This document shows positions 44,701 to 57,028 of a DNA stretch of 64,000 bases, one piece after another. Source of the stretch: Seiridium cupressi (lineage: Eukaryota > Ascomycota > Sordariomycetes > Amphisphaeriales > Sporocadaceae); NCBI GenBank assembly GCA_036674765.1, contig JARVKI010000007.1, positions 682,001 to 746,000 on the forward strand, read 5' to 3'. A model generated the notes under the pieces. The model did not search any database. It saw only the letters and a list, made by a program, of their open reading frames with translations, and had not been told where the DNA came from. Each line of letters begins with the position of its first letter. Position 1 is the first letter of the stretch. The position numbers were made by a program, and so were the translations under genes.

Positions 44701-46467
44701 TTGTGTCGAAAATCGACCAAAATACTCAGCCGCTCATGAACTATTGCGAGGAAAGGTGTGAATAAATCCCGTGAGCTAGTCCTTCTACCTCCAGCTGCTC
44801 GAGGTCACCAACAGTTCCTCAACCCCATGATAGACGTTTGATGGAATACTGAATATAACCCTCGGGTAACCAATTGCCCAATGTACAGTGCTTGTCTGTT
44901 CCAACACACTTCAGGCTGGAGATTCTTTCCCAAAGGGTCTTGGAGATACATTACCAGGAACTAGCCATACGTTTTTAAAAGTTTCAGGCTTAGAATGTTG
45001 TACTAAAATGACAAGCTGAGGCGAGTCTAGGATCAACAATTCCGTTTCTCCCAAGACCTGGATCCGGATTACTCGGGGCCGGTGGATCGAAACCCGCTAA
45101 AAACTCCCTTCCATCAGATCACGGATCACTCGGAATGCACAAATCCCTCGGGGGAAAGTAGAAGGGACATCCAAAGTACTTACTCGGAGTGGCAGATCTC
45201 ATATCGTTATTGTTTGCTTGAATCTCTTTCAAACGACTAACCTGAGCACATTATGAAGACCAACCTGGGCGACCACCTCAAATTAAATTAGGCTAGGACG
45301 GCCAAGAGCACACGGGAGAACTTGCCAATCTCAATTTTAGATGCTGACTAACACATATTTTCGTGACACTAGCAGTCTCCTTGACCGTTTGATAAATATA
45401 ACCACATTTCGCACTAAACATTAATTAGACACCGTAGTACGCTGCCGCCGCTATATAACCTCCTTAGACCTAGATGTCGCCCTGGGGCATGTTTCTCGTC
45501 CATTAGTTACACCGCATCGGGCCTTTGATCACGACGTCTAGCTTGGATAATCCCAATGCTGATCATGAGGTTAATCTGGTTCCTGATTGCTTTAAGGTCC
45601 GGTACTCGAATTTGCTGTCTATGGGCGAATATCATGATAGTGTGACGAGATATGCAAACGATGAACAACCTGACATTACAAGTCAAACCTCGGTTTTAGC
45701 CCGCAGCTTATGTAGGGACAGCGTCGTAGGATGAAGACGTATATGGAGAGTTGAGATATCTCTGCCTGTTGGCGGTTAGGTGGTCAATTTTCAGCGCAGA
45801 AGAGTGGCTTTGTGCATGCTCGGAAATATGTGTGATAGTCTTTAGGGGTCAGTTGGAAAGAAGCTAATAATGGCGGCAGTCAAGCCGAGGCCATTCGTTA
45901 AAAATCATGCGCATTTTGTTGATTAAGACTACTGAACTTCTCAATCGAAGCAACGTTTTTTTTTTTCCGACTTGAAACCCTGTGTTTTGTAAAAAGATAG
46001 AAGTGGTTCAAGAAAAAGTAAGGAGTTTGGCAGCTGCAAGAAAGATAGGAGGTGAGTAAATGTTGTAAACGCTACGGGAAGTTGCAAACGACCGTCCATC
46101 CAGGCTATAAGAGAACTAGTCATACTACTGCTTGACATTTCGCTGACCGGCTTTTAGCTTCGTGGAGCGAGAATAATGTTGTTTTCTCTTTTGCTTTTTG
46201 AGTCCTTTTCAAGACGAGAAATTACAAAGATTTCCGAGAACCGACAGTACTGGATTCTTGTTAGTCCCGACTCAATATAGTCTTGAGAATGATTGACGTG
46301 ATCGCGGTTGGGATAAGTGGGTACGGAGGATTTCTCAGTGGCGCCACCGATCGGAGCGCAACGGGAGCTCGAGCTCCTTTCCATTACAAATCCGCCTTCG
46401 CGATATTGCACCTTCGACTTGCGACAAATCCCAGAACTCACCAACACAACGAGCTATTCTGGTAACA
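44701..46467. other. Gene-free interval
   Basis: 1.77 kb without a supportable gene. The 69-residue frame at 45525-45734 has no domain. Two near-identical CGG-N6-CGG elements (45065-45076, 45122-45133) and a poly-T run near 45960 are the only features I see. The COX17 promoter lies at the right end. Confidence 0.5.
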
Positions 46468-46804
46468 ATGGCCTCGCAAGCTGTCTCAATGCGTAAGATA
46501 CTCCCCTAGGCCCTGCTTTTTTGTCTTCCAGCTGACCCAAGTAGCGTCCCTCGGCTCCAACGCCGAGCCCAAGCCTGTCGCAAACTCGGAAGCCTCCAAG
46601 CCAAAGGTACACCCTTCCACCGTCAATGCTGCCCCAATTGCCACTGACAGCGACTCGAAATAGCCCTGCTGCGTTTGCAAGGACGAGAAATCAAAGCGCG
46701 ACGAGTGTATGCTCTTCTCAAAGGCCGCCGACCCAGCATCTGATTGCAAGTCTACCATCGATCAATACAAGAGCTGCATGGCTGGATTCGGCTTCCAGCT
46801 ATGA
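46468..46804 (+). CDS. COX17: Cytochrome c oxidase copper chaperone COX17
   Basis: Three small exons (46468-46492, 46542-46606, 46664-46804) give 76 residues; none is long enough to stand out as an open frame. COX17 is a mitochondrial intermembrane-space protein that passes Cu(I) to Sco1 and Cox11 for cytochrome oxidase assembly. The copper-binding motif is KPCCVC. The twin CX9C motifs are exact: C-KDEKSKRDE-C and C-KSTIDQYKS-C. The end CMAGFGFQL is a family signature. The N-terminus is MASQAVSMLASLGSNAEP. Intron 2 (57 bp) ends at AAATAG directly before CCCTGCTGC; unspliced, this TAG would stop translation, which explains why the gene is easily missed. Minus-strand frame 46486-46758 is its shadow. 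Confidence 0.93.
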
Positions 46805-47237
46805 GGTGGAATCTAGTCTGATGGATGGATCGAGCGACTCCCTGCGGAAGTCAATGTATACCAGAAGGTTGTAACTTTATTGCGGCCTGTGTACACCATC
46901 AACCGGACGCTCCGGTTTTGGCCCAAGGCTTGCATGCATAGATTTGGCGTTCAGGGTTTAGGGTATCAAAGAAGAAGGAATTATTCAACTCTTTCCGTCC
47001 TAACGGCGCTCTCATACATCTCAATATCCTCGGCATCACTTCAACCTTGGTTTGAACTGGCTCATGCGACGACCGGAGGGGACACTTGTATTACAACTGT
47101 ACCGTTATGGCGATCTAATTAGCAAAATTGTGTTCAGACTGCTATTATCCAGGAATATTTTACTAATCAGAGCATGCTGTCTGCCAAGTTTGTAAGCAAC
47201 ACTGACGACGCCAGACTTCAACTCTCCTCTGACTACC
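46805..47237. other. Intergenic, no gene seen
   Basis: 430 bp between the convergent ends of COX17 and the dehydrogenase pseudogene. No feature is visible. Confidence 0.45.
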
Positions 47238-48249
47238 TCAAGTATAGATGATGCCACCATCAACTATTTGAGTCTGCCCCGTCACGAAATCGCTGTCACT
47301 ACTAGCCAAGAAGCTGACGTGGTTGGCCACATTCTCGGGTACACTCACACGTCCCAGTGCCGTCAATTCGGTCACATACTTCTCGATCATGGATCCCTTT
47401 GGTGTACCTTTCTTCTTGGCCAGCTCCGAGTCAATGAGCTCCCACATGGCGGTACCGACAATACCGGGGGCGTAGGCATTGACGGTAATGTTGTGCTCGG
47501 CTACCTCCATCGCGTACGCTTGTGTCAGCCCTCTAACTGCCCACTTGCTGGCACTGTAGTGGGAGAGCAGAGCGAACGGTTTGAATGCCACGATCGAGGC
47601 AGCTCCGATGATCTTGCCGGGGCGCCTAGGCGTACAATTCCCCTGGCTGATCATCTGTTTGGCTGCTTCGGCATAGCAATTCTGAACTCCAAAGATGTTG
47701 ACTGCAAACATGCGCTCAAAGTCTTATTCTGTGAGGTCCAGCAACGCTTTTACTTGAGCAATACCAGCATTTGCAATCCTGGTTTCGGTAATCAGTCCAC
47801 TGTCAAAAGGTGACAATTGTAATAATATTAAAAATGAAATAAAAAGGTACTGCTTACATCGTGTTCAAGGGTCCCAACTCCTTCACACTAGTCTGGTTCA
47901 TGCCAACGACTTCATCCCGCTTGGTCACATCAGCAATAGCAGAACAGGCTTGTCTTCCGAGGGCCTTGATCTCATTGACGACTTCCTCACAACCTTTGGA
48001 GTTGGCACCAATATCATTGATACACACGTTGTATCCATCGGCAGCCAGGCGTAGCGCTATACTTTTCCCTATCCCTCTGCTCGCTCCGGTGACGATAACA
48101 CTCTTTCCCTCATTTGGCTCCCGCTGTGGAGCTGCAGCTCTGAGGCCCTGGTAGCTGGAGAAGCCGAGGGCTGGGTTCGGCTTCGGAATGCGTCCACGCA
48201 AAGCTGCCGGGCGAATTGCCTTTGAAACAAGTCTAGCGCTAGAATTCAT
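47238..48249 (-). pseudogene. Short-chain dehydrogenase/reductase with internal stop
   Basis: Two exons (47858-48249, 47238-47778) with a 79-bp intron join in frame to 310 codons, but a TAA at 47724-47726 interrupts the product between LLDLTE and DFERMFAVN. All else is typical of a classical SDR: SVIVTGASRGIGKSIALRLA (NAD(P)-binding TGxxxGxG), NAGIAQ (NAG motif, formed exactly by the splice), the catalytic Ser in GAASIVAF, catalytic YSASK, and IVDGGIIYT at the end. The N-terminus is basic (SSARLVSKAIRPAALRGRI), like a mitochondrial presequence. It resembles diacetyl/acetoin or sugar-alcohol reductases. A single nonsense codon could be recent loss, an allele, or a sequence error, so I mark it as a likely pseudogene. 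Confidence 0.75.
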
Positions 48250-49337
48250 CTTACTAAATCTGACCAATACTGACGAGATCGCTAACTTCAGTGGTCTGCC
48301 GAATTTGTATAGAGCATCACAAACTTTATATACCTAATGGTCTTCCCCTCACCCCATATGCATTACCCCAGGTTCCACCAACAAGGCTCGTGGCTTACAG
48401 TAGCGTGCACCACCTCCAGTTACATCGTCGATCTTTGCACTCTTGGTCACACAAACTCTCGGAGAAATGGAGGTCGCAGGGCATCTCAGAAAGTTTCAAT
48501 TGTTTTGCCATATTTTGTGTAGGATTCCGCGGGGACCTGTCACTTGTCCTGGCGTATATTGGTCGTGGTCATGAGATCGTGTGAAGAGTATATGGGAAGA
48601 TCCCCACCACAGCATACTGAGCTGAGTACTGTACCACTCATTACCGAACTAGGTACGTCTGATTGGAACCCGGGACGGCGCCGGGGCGATAACTAGCCGC
48701 TAATGGCGAATTTGGATAATCCAATAGCGTCCCTAGTCTTCGGCTTGCCCCATTGACTGGCGTTTATTTATGCGACTTTCGCTTTTAGAGTTCACATTGC
48801 AATCACATCTACAATTGGACAGACGCATGAAGGGTTCTGGGGTATGTTTAGACTGGTAGTTTGGTTTTTACTGTTGACTTATAATACCGTCACGTGGCGA
48901 GATTTCTAGCCTGCAGTTAATTCCCTACCTGATAACGACATTGCTAGTCTCTGCCTTTGAGATTGAATGGTAGCCTCTTGATTCGTCTTATGGATGCACA
49001 GCTGCAGTGATTGTGGACAAATTGGTTTTACGAAGCAAGAAGCAAACTTAGCAGATGTGTAACAGTCTGTCTAAGCACATTGATTCAAAGTAAAACACAG
49101 GGGCTCCGTCAAAGCTCTTGATCCTTATTAATTGCCAATGTACAGTAGTTTTGAATTTTAATTATTCACACAGAAACAATGTTTTTTGCGTGTTGTTAGT
49201 GTTCAACATGCAAAATATCCTTGAATATCAGCACCATCACAGCGCCAATAAGCTGGTTAAGATGGATATAGCTGAACAACTTGGAACATGAATTTTGACC
49301 AGACGAATACTTGGCACGCCACGTTTCTGGTTGGTCC
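48250..49337. other. Intergenic, no gene seen
   Basis: About 1.1 kb between the dehydrogenase relic and the esterase. Frames up to 97 residues lack domains. Confidence 0.45.
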
Positions 49338-50076
49338 CTAACCAAGCTTGCTCTTGATGAAAGACAGCGCCTGAGAGCCGTAGATCGTAACATAGTGCTG
49401 GTGATGATTCGCATCGTTGCCGTTGCAGCAGTATGGATCCTGCGAGTCGCAGTAGGACTGGATGATGGACGGGTTTCCCGGTAAACACTGGTAATTACTT
49501 GGGCGAGCGGCGAACTAGGTTGGTCAGATCGGTGAATATTGTGAGAACAACAAGTCGAGGGTATGGTGAACTTACGCCGCCAGCTCTGCAAGTCCCAACA
49601 TCGTACGAAAGACCATAGACATAGTGTGGGTCGCCCATGAAGATAGAAGCCTTCACAGCGGCAAGAGCAGTGCCGGTCAGAGTGGCACCGGCGCCGCCGC
49701 ACAGCGCATTGTCCATGATCTGGCCTCCCTGAGAGTAGCCGATCAAGACAATCTTGGTGTCGGAGCATCTCGAATTCAGACTATTGACGGCCGATACGAC
49801 CGCGGCCGTACCCTGGATCGCTGACGAATCGTAACTGACGCCGCCGCAGCTTGACTGGCCACCGCACGCCGGATAGCTGATGGCGGCGGACTGGGCACCA
49901 GAGTAGGCCGCGACTACCTGGTTGACGAGGCCCGCAGACGTGCCATATCCGGCCGGCGCAGTAGTCTCCCGGGCGCCGAAGACGTAGACGCCAGGGCAGC
50001 TTTGACGCTCCTCGAGGTTAACCGGACTAACACTGGCTAGTCCAACCAGGACAAGGAGGACTACTAAAGTCTTCAT
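49338..50076 (-). CDS. Secreted acetylxylan esterase, family CE5
   Basis: Two exons (49576-50076, 49338-49514) with a 61-bp intron give 225 residues. The enzyme removes acetyl groups from xylan outside the cell. A signal peptide is clear (KTLVVLLVLVGLASVSP), followed by a possible dibasic-type propeptide site (LEER). CE5 features: CPGVYVFGARETTAP, the nucleophile Ser in LIGYSQGGQIMDNALCGG, the catalytic Asp in YCDSQDPYCC, and the catalytic His in ANHHQHYVTIYG. The intron removes a frame break and connects CRAGG to FAARPSNYQCLPGNPS. The paired cysteines and GG after the Ser favour acetylxylan esterase over cutinase. No cellulose-binding module is attached. Confidence 0.92.
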
Positions 50077-52118
50077 GATGACGGGGTCGGATCGAATTGT
50101 AAGCAGCGAGTATCTATAGCCGAGATGAGGCTCAGTTACTCTTCTAAGCTATTCAAGTCACCAGTAGGCAGTGTGCGGATCAGCAGAACTACTTATACCT
50201 CGCCGTGACGGGACAAAAAGGGAGACCACGGCTCAATTGGAATTCCAGTCATTCATGGCTCCAAGTTCCGGGTCAAAGGCAGCTATGAAGCCTCGACGAG
50301 GAAAATCAACAAGCGCATAAAGGCAAGCGTTATGATGTAGCACAGCTCTAGCAGGATCTTTGGTTGAAGCGCGACGGAGCATTGCTATCGGGAATCTGGA
50401 CTCTGAGGTACATTAAGCTTGTATTGGTGTAAGTAGTGGGCAAGTGGACCAATTCATATTGCCGTTCGCCTGATTGACACAAGACGCCTGCAGCTCATAT
50501 TCCGGGAGGAAAAGGCCATTTTATGCTAAATTCCTAGCTCCAAAGCGCATCCAGACTGACGTCCATGCTCCATTCCACTTAGCCAGCCTCTTGCCGCTCG
50601 TTGGCTCGGGTAGTTGGCAATGGTTATCCCATGCATGTTCAATTGCCGAGAACATCTATTGATAGAATCGCTCAAGTTTGACTTCATTCCATCTGGGTCT
50701 TGACAGAAAACCGGGCATCTCGGTGAGCAACAAACTTCGATATTGAGAAAGCAATGCTTCCACCAGGTTCTCTATATTTACGGTTGACTTACCAGGGCAG
50801 ATACATAAGCTTGAAAATTTGAGTAGTGAATAACCGGCAGAAGCCCACAAAGATTCAGCGCAACCCGCCATCCAAAGGGAGGATCTACCAGACGTGCATC
50901 AAACTAGATGCGGCCCTGAAGCCCGCTGAATCGGTGGTCCTTTGCCTCCAGCGGTCTTCTATAGCTCTTTGGATGAATGACAAGGGCGTCTAAATTACCC
51001 ATCAAAAGACAGTTCGGATCACTGTGTGTGGGAATCCCGAGGTTCACGAAGGAGAGCTGCAGAAATGGTTCCTCGGATATTGATGAACGCACAGACCACG
51101 TGGGGTGGATCAGTGGGGTTCTTAGTCTTAGGCCTTCACGGCAGCAGAGGGGAGCTTCCTTCCCCGATCATCATCATCCTCACGGAGGACCTCAATATAC
51201 GGATTTCTCCCCATATTGCCGTCCATCAGATATGCTACCATCTAGCTGACGCTGGATCCAACTGTAGTATCAGTCTTTCAAAATGCCCGGGGAGTTGGGG
51301 AAAAAAAGGATCGGTGATTGCTTTTCCACTTGGGAATTTGATCGAGGGAAGATATATCCTTTTGCTGTACAAAATCAAGATAGTACTTCGTATTATGGGC
51401 TCCAGTAGTATGCATCAGTGCGCAATTCTTGAAATACAACCTCCTGTTTGTTGTGGCCTGCTTCCCACGCGTTATGTCAACCTGGGTATGCTGACGAGCA
51501 AATACAGAAAGATGATGTGGGGTTCCACTGGTTCATGGGCTTGAGATTCCGATACCACGTTGCTATCTGTCAAAAGCATTCATGTGAACAGAGACAAATT
51601 GGTCAAGATAATACATTGGCACAAAGATATTGTGAAGGGGTAATAGTCTATGGGCCATAAGGCTGCGGCAACAATGATTTTGGTAACGGAACAACCTAAG
51701 TATCAATCAAGCACTATGTCCAATACCGGAAAAAGCAAGAGGCATATTTACCCTGCAACTTGTCTCCGTTTATATCTTAGAAGAGAGAAGGTGGACGGTT
51801 CCGGCCGCTACGTCTACCGTGAAGGGATAGAGTGTCTTACATAGGAGAGCTTACGGTATTCACATAGATCGTGGTCTCTTACATGAGATAACAATGATCG
51901 AATCGGGTCATTCGACAATCATATTTAATTTGATTATTGTGAAGACTATAACTTCTAGGTAAAGTACCAATCCAAAAATCCAAGACCTTTCCTTGTTGTG
52001 TCTTGTGATTTCTGGAGACTTCGTTTCCATGGTAAGACCAAGAGCTCGATTGCATAGCCGATGATATACTTGGCACTAAGAATACCCAACTCGTTTGTGC
52101 AACCCAGTAATTATTTGC
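50077..52118. other. Gene-free interval
   Basis: About 2 kb without a gene I can support. The longest frame (51026-51544, +, 172 residues) has no recognisable domain and no coding-like composition. Decayed sequence of unknown origin is possible, but I cannot identify it. Confidence 0.5.
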
Positions 52119-53553
52119 TTAGTTGTGAATTTCGGCGTGCAGACCTGGAAGAATCTCCAAATCCTTCTTTTCGTACGCATACTTGCCGTCAGTAGTGATC
52201 TTTGCATCTTTGTTCGGCCGCTGCTGCTGCGCCTGCCGAACCTTGACCCACTGCTCTGTCGTCAAGTGTTGGCCCAACTCCGTCAGAGCGTTGCTCTTTA
52301 GCCCTAGGCGATCAAGAACTGGGCTGTCCGCGATAGGATCCAGCAGAACATGGTTGTTGGGTCTGTAATTTATATGATCAGAAGGCTCGGGACTATTTTG
52401 GTCAAGAGGAGAACGTACCGAGAGAAATACAAAACGCCCAAGCGGTCGACGCTATAGTAATATAAATTAGCCAATCGATTTTCAGTATTCTTGGCGAGTT
52501 GTTATGAATCAAAGTTGATATATCTTGAGGAAAGAGGGAGAATTCCCGATTTGGAAGTTGACTCCTCTACGGAGAGGGGAAGAAAAATAAAAGGCTGTGG
52601 GAGACATGAAATCGCACTGGGGTTTCCTTGCTTACTGGGTCTGGTCCTGTGGTGGCGCGTGGACTCGGTGGATACTCGATTTGATGTAGCCTCCCGTGAG
52701 CGCAGTGAGCGCGTCACAAGTATTTATCGTGATCGTACCATCCTGCGGTTTCACCCATTTCCAATTTCCTTGAGAGTTGAGGATTTGCAGGGCTGCGACC
52801 GGTTGGCGAAACAGCAGTGTCAATGTTCCAAGATCCGTGTGCCCTGGGACATAGAGATCTGCGACCTTCTGGTTTTCGTCGGCATTCCGTGCGGCATAAT
52901 GCATGTAGCGTAGATGGTCTTCGCCCTTTACGTCATAGTGGTGGCCACGCGCCAGCTGTTCCTCGTCAGGAAGCTCGAGAAGGATGGCGAAGAGACGTAG
53001 AAGCTTGAGCACTACTTCGTGGCATTTCTAGAGCTCATGCTGTTGGTATGATTTCAAATATATCTCCGAGGAAAAGCACTTACTCGGCTGAAAGACTCGA
53101 TCTCCTGGATGTGGTTGTCCAGCACTGGTGGCTGCTGTCGCTTGTGGAATCCGTCGAACTTGGGGATATTATAGACTTGTATGTTGTCGTTTACGCCGTT
53201 GGCAATTCTGTAACAGAACAATTAGCATCCAACTACCAGTTTCTGTTTCCATGTTACAAGCGGCACTTGGAACCGACCTACTGTCGGTGCCCGGCAGGTT
53301 TATAGCCGTTGTACTCGCCACTTTCAAGATCATTTTGGCTGTGATACTTGAGCTTCGGCTCGAGCGGCAGTGCATAGAACTCTCGGCCAAGCGCGAACTG
53401 GCGGTCGACCTCTTCTTGGGTGATGTCGAAGTTCTTCACGTAGAAGAAACCAACGTGTCGAACGGCATGTTCCAGCTGCTTGACAAGTTCGTTCTTGCCT
53501 CCTGGCTGCTCGTATAAGGAAAGATCAAGCGTGATGAGCTCTGCCCAGTCCAT
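52119..53553 (-). CDS. 2-oxoglutarate/Fe(II)-dependent dioxygenase
   Basis: Five exons (53282-53553, 53084-53207, 52636-53027, 52419-52451, 52119-52362) join in frame to 354 residues. The fold is that of isopenicillin-N-synthase-like oxygenases: the DIOX_N part (HAVRHVGFFYVKNFDITQEEVDRQF, shown for its position at residues 29-53) and the C-terminal jelly roll. The iron ligands are His and Asp in VPGHTDLGTLTLL and the distal His in SSIHRVHAP. Exon 4 is only 33 bp and supplies VDRLGVLYFS. Intron 3 is 184 bp; the others are about 55-75 bp. The gene is not inside a recognisable biosynthetic cluster, so the substrate is unknown. These enzymes usually act in secondary metabolism or detoxification. 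Confidence 0.88.
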
Positions 53554-54537
53554 TGAAAGGACTCGAGATTACTCTCGTGTCTCAAATGTTCAGATAAGAG
53601 GACTACATACACTTCTCCTTGGTCTCTGGGACTTGTTCGTATGTGTCGAGGATCCTGCCGGGCATCTTGGTCTGTTGGCTAGTTTTCTTGTCTTTGCTGC
53701 CGAAACTTGGAAATCACAGATTCTCTCACGGCGGTTTACCAACGGGTTCATACAAAATTCTCCAGCGATGGGCTGTTCCAACACTGCCACTCTTATATGG
53801 CAACCCACCATCTCCTCTGTCCGTAATGGAGACGCGGGGTCGCAACGTCAGTTGCCACTGGCAGATGACAGCCCATTGTATTGCACCATCTGCAATGCGT
53901 TGGATATCGATCGTTATCATGTCCGTAGACGTGTACTGGGACCCCCACAGCTCCTACCCCAGGCTAATCACTTATCACGACGTCCACTTCCATGTTTGGT
54001 AGATCCCGCAGCAGAACCGGTCCACCGGCTGCCTCGGTCATCATTTATGATCATTGGCTTGGAATTGTATAGTTCCCAGACTAGTGGGACCGCGGCTGCA
54101 ACAAAAGCACATTGAATTAAGCACGCCATGCGGGGATCAGGGCACCTCATCGGCCAGCCCATACCGGACAGACCCTCCAAAAGCCCGTCGAGTATCTCGC
54201 GGCCGCATATCCAGCACCCGGTCGGCCAATCAAGCTTTTACTAGACTCTTTCCCTCCCGGGGAGGTCACGGCATCCTCCCCTAAGTCATGGCGACATGGA
54301 ATGGGTCTATTGCATCTTGCATTATACTGGGCTGGCGCCTCCGATGGCCAAAACTGATGCCGGCGTGAAGATACTCAGGTCTTGGCTAGAAGAGTGTAAA
54401 CCCTCAACTCACGCGCCTTCTTCCAGCCCTTATGAAGTAATCTGTATCATTCGACTTTATGACCTTCTATACTAGTTCGGGACTGAGAATATCGTGCTAT
54501 AGCTAGTGAATTGGACTCCACATACGTCTCCCGTGCC
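53554..54537. other. Intergenic, no gene seen
   Basis: Nearly 1 kb between the divergent oxygenase and permease starts. Plus-strand frames 53480-54115 and 53619-54002 overlap each other in different frames and have no domain. Confidence 0.45.
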
Positions 54538-56589
54538 ATGTCAGAACCCAAACGTCAGCCCCAAAAGCTGACACTGATTGGGGTGATCAAAGAAGTCTTC
54601 AACTGGTATCCTTCAGAGTATCCCGTGAAAGAGAGGAAGTAAGTGGTTTCTTTATTCGATCCACTAGCCGAGATTGCTGACTTCATAGGCTCCTTCAAGC
54701 TTGACCTGTCTATCTTGATTTTTGCCTGTCTCTGCTGTAGGTTCAGAGTATAAATACACCGCGCGGTTAAATTGCTGACACAAGCATATAGTCTTTTGCA
54801 AACACCTTGGTTAGCAATCGTCATCATAGCGAGGGGCAGGGGAGCATCTAACTAACATGTGGGAAGATCAAACAAATATCAGTAATGCCTACACCAGTGG
54901 ATTGAAGGAGGACTTTGGCTTGTACGAGAATGAGTTGAATTATTTCAACGTCTGCTACTTTACGGCTTATGTCATCTTCCAGGTCCCATTTTTGCTACTG
55001 CTCTCAAGACCGAAATTGTAAGTGGAAACAAACTTCTCGCAGGCTGCGCCGGCTGATGCTCGCTCCAGAGCGCGATGGCTTCTTCCCTGTCTAGAAATTG
55101 TTTGGGGTGTGGTGACTTTTGCACAGAGTCGGACTACAACAGTAACCCAGCTTTATGTCGCTCGCTTCTTCATCGGTGCGCTTGAAGCGCCTGTCTTCGC
55201 CGGAACGCATTTCATTCTCGGTGAGAACGCGGCCCTGCATGATCGATGAGATACCAACGTACTGATGACTCCTTAAGTTCATGGTGTAAGTACAGGGAAC
55301 GATTCCAAGATTCATCCCACCCAGAGATGGACGTCTTGTTTCGACGTCTTCAAGGCATAGATCTACTTGAGAGAATACGAACCGGAGAGATTTCCGTCCG
55401 AGGCCGAGTACAATTGGGTATAATCGGAAGCTAATACGTCTCTGATCAACAGACAGTGGTCCGGAGCTTTTCAAAAGAGCTGGACTGTGGTTCATCTGCA
55501 ATCCGCTGGACTCTATGGTCAGTGGGTATCTCCAAGCAGCTGCGTATACGAACTTGTCTGGTGTCGGAGGTATGCCAGGTTGGAGGTAGGTACCAATCCG
55601 ACCTCCACGGACTTTGACTGATGAGTGGCGAAGGTGGCTTTTCATCATTGACGGTATCATTACGATACCCGTTGCACTTTCTGGCTTCCTCCTGTTCCCT
55701 GGCATACCAGGCTCACCAAAGGCTTTCTTTTTGACGGACTCTGAGATATTGTTGGCAAAGAAGAGGCTCGAAAAGGCCAAGGTTACTCGAGCAGGCAAGC
55801 TAGACTTCAATGTCTTCAAGCGAAGTGTGAAGTGGTGGCATATATGGCTCTTCGTCTTTTGTTACATGTGAGTGTCATTTCATTCTGGTCCTGGCGGCAT
55901 CGTCTGAGACTGACCGGCTGCGAAGCTGCATGATTAACGCCTCGTACCCAGCGAGCTATATGAACTTGTGGCTCAAGGCCGAAGGTTATAGCGTCGTGCA
56001 GATCAACGAACTCCCCACCGTGGTCTTGGCGGTTACGATTGTTTCTTCCTGGCTTGGCACAACTTTAGCTTCCATATACCCATCATGGATCATATATACT
56101 ATCGCCACAGTCTGCGTGATATTCTCAACCATCTGTATGACCGTCTGGTATACCCCAACCCCATTAAAGTAAATGTCACAAGCAGCCTTTGACGGGGATA
56201 CCACTGACTGGTTCCATAGATTTGTGGCATGGTGTCTTTTCGGCTTTTCTGGCTGCTTGAGTCCGGTCCTCTATTCAACAGTCAACACCATCGTCAAGGA
56301 CGATGCTGAAGAAAGAGCGTTGATCCTGGTAAGACCTAGAATAAGCTCCCTTCATTGGTCGTCACTCGCACAGAAATTTTGTGACTAAATCGTGCTTTAG
56401 GGTTCTATGATGACCTTCGGATACTCTTTCAACATATGGGTTCCGCTCCTGCTCTTCCCAACCGCAGGTCCGATTGGAGCGCCCCGATGGCAAATCGGGT
56501 GGCCAGTCACTCCGGTCTTCTACTTTCTACTATACGCTGGATTTATCACAGCTGTAGTACTCTATAAACGGAGGTGGGTGTCCAAGTAA
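54538..56589 (+). pseudogene. MFS permease (Liz1/Dal5-like), apparently broken
   Basis: Start MSEPKRQPQKLTLIGVIKEV, then nearly the whole anion:cation symporter family of the major facilitator superfamily can be read across about nine introns: [134 protein letters not shown]. Family members import pantothenate, allantoate or related acids. Two joints do not keep frame with normal splice sites: after VKERK (about 54650-54690), and after HFILG (about 55225-55290) where GSWY is expected. Either could be hidden by unusual splicing, so pseudogene is a judgement. The frame ends KRRWVSK at 56589; an acidic tail-like frame continues to 56783. Confidence 0.75.
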
Positions 56590-57028
56590 TTGAGAAACGA
56601 AACATTCTTCTACGTACTTTCCTTTTGGCTGATTTCATCCACAAGAATACTAAAGAACATGCCCAGGAGGTGGAAGTAGAACACAGTGAGCAGTCGACAG
56701 GTGGCACCGAGGACGAATCAGAAGTACGCAGTGGTAAAGTAGTACCCAATCTGACTGTGGCAGCCGCTCAGTCGAAGGTGTAGCTGCGGGAGGCAGATGA
56801 TAGGAAGCAACAATTTCACAGTTTCGACCGACTTGGTAAAATAAAGAAAAAGCCAGAATAGGATTTACATGTTATATCTGGGGAAGAACGGGGAATTGAT
56901 GATCTGAAACTGCTGAATTATGTAGGCTTCGTAGTCGTCGTATGGCCCATGAGTCTATTCGTTGCTATCATCACATCCGAGTGCCCTGCGCTGCTTCAAA
57001 ACACAACCGATGATTATTTCCAAACCAC

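Noticed and set aside
46486..46758. 90-residue minus-strand frame
   Set aside because: Exact antisense of COX17 exons, whose protein is unmistakable.
51026..51544. 172-residue plus-strand frame
   Set aside because: No recognisable motif, overlaps another frame of similar quality (50977-51249), composition not coding-like.
53480..54115. 211-residue plus-strand frame antisense to the oxygenase start
   Set aside because: Begins antisense to exon 1 of the dioxygenase, has no domain, and competes with another frame over the same bases.
56574..56783. Separate 69-residue gene after the MFS permease
   Set aside because: The acidic sequence looks like a possible cytosolic tail of the permease rather than an independent protein; the join to the permease frame is unclear.
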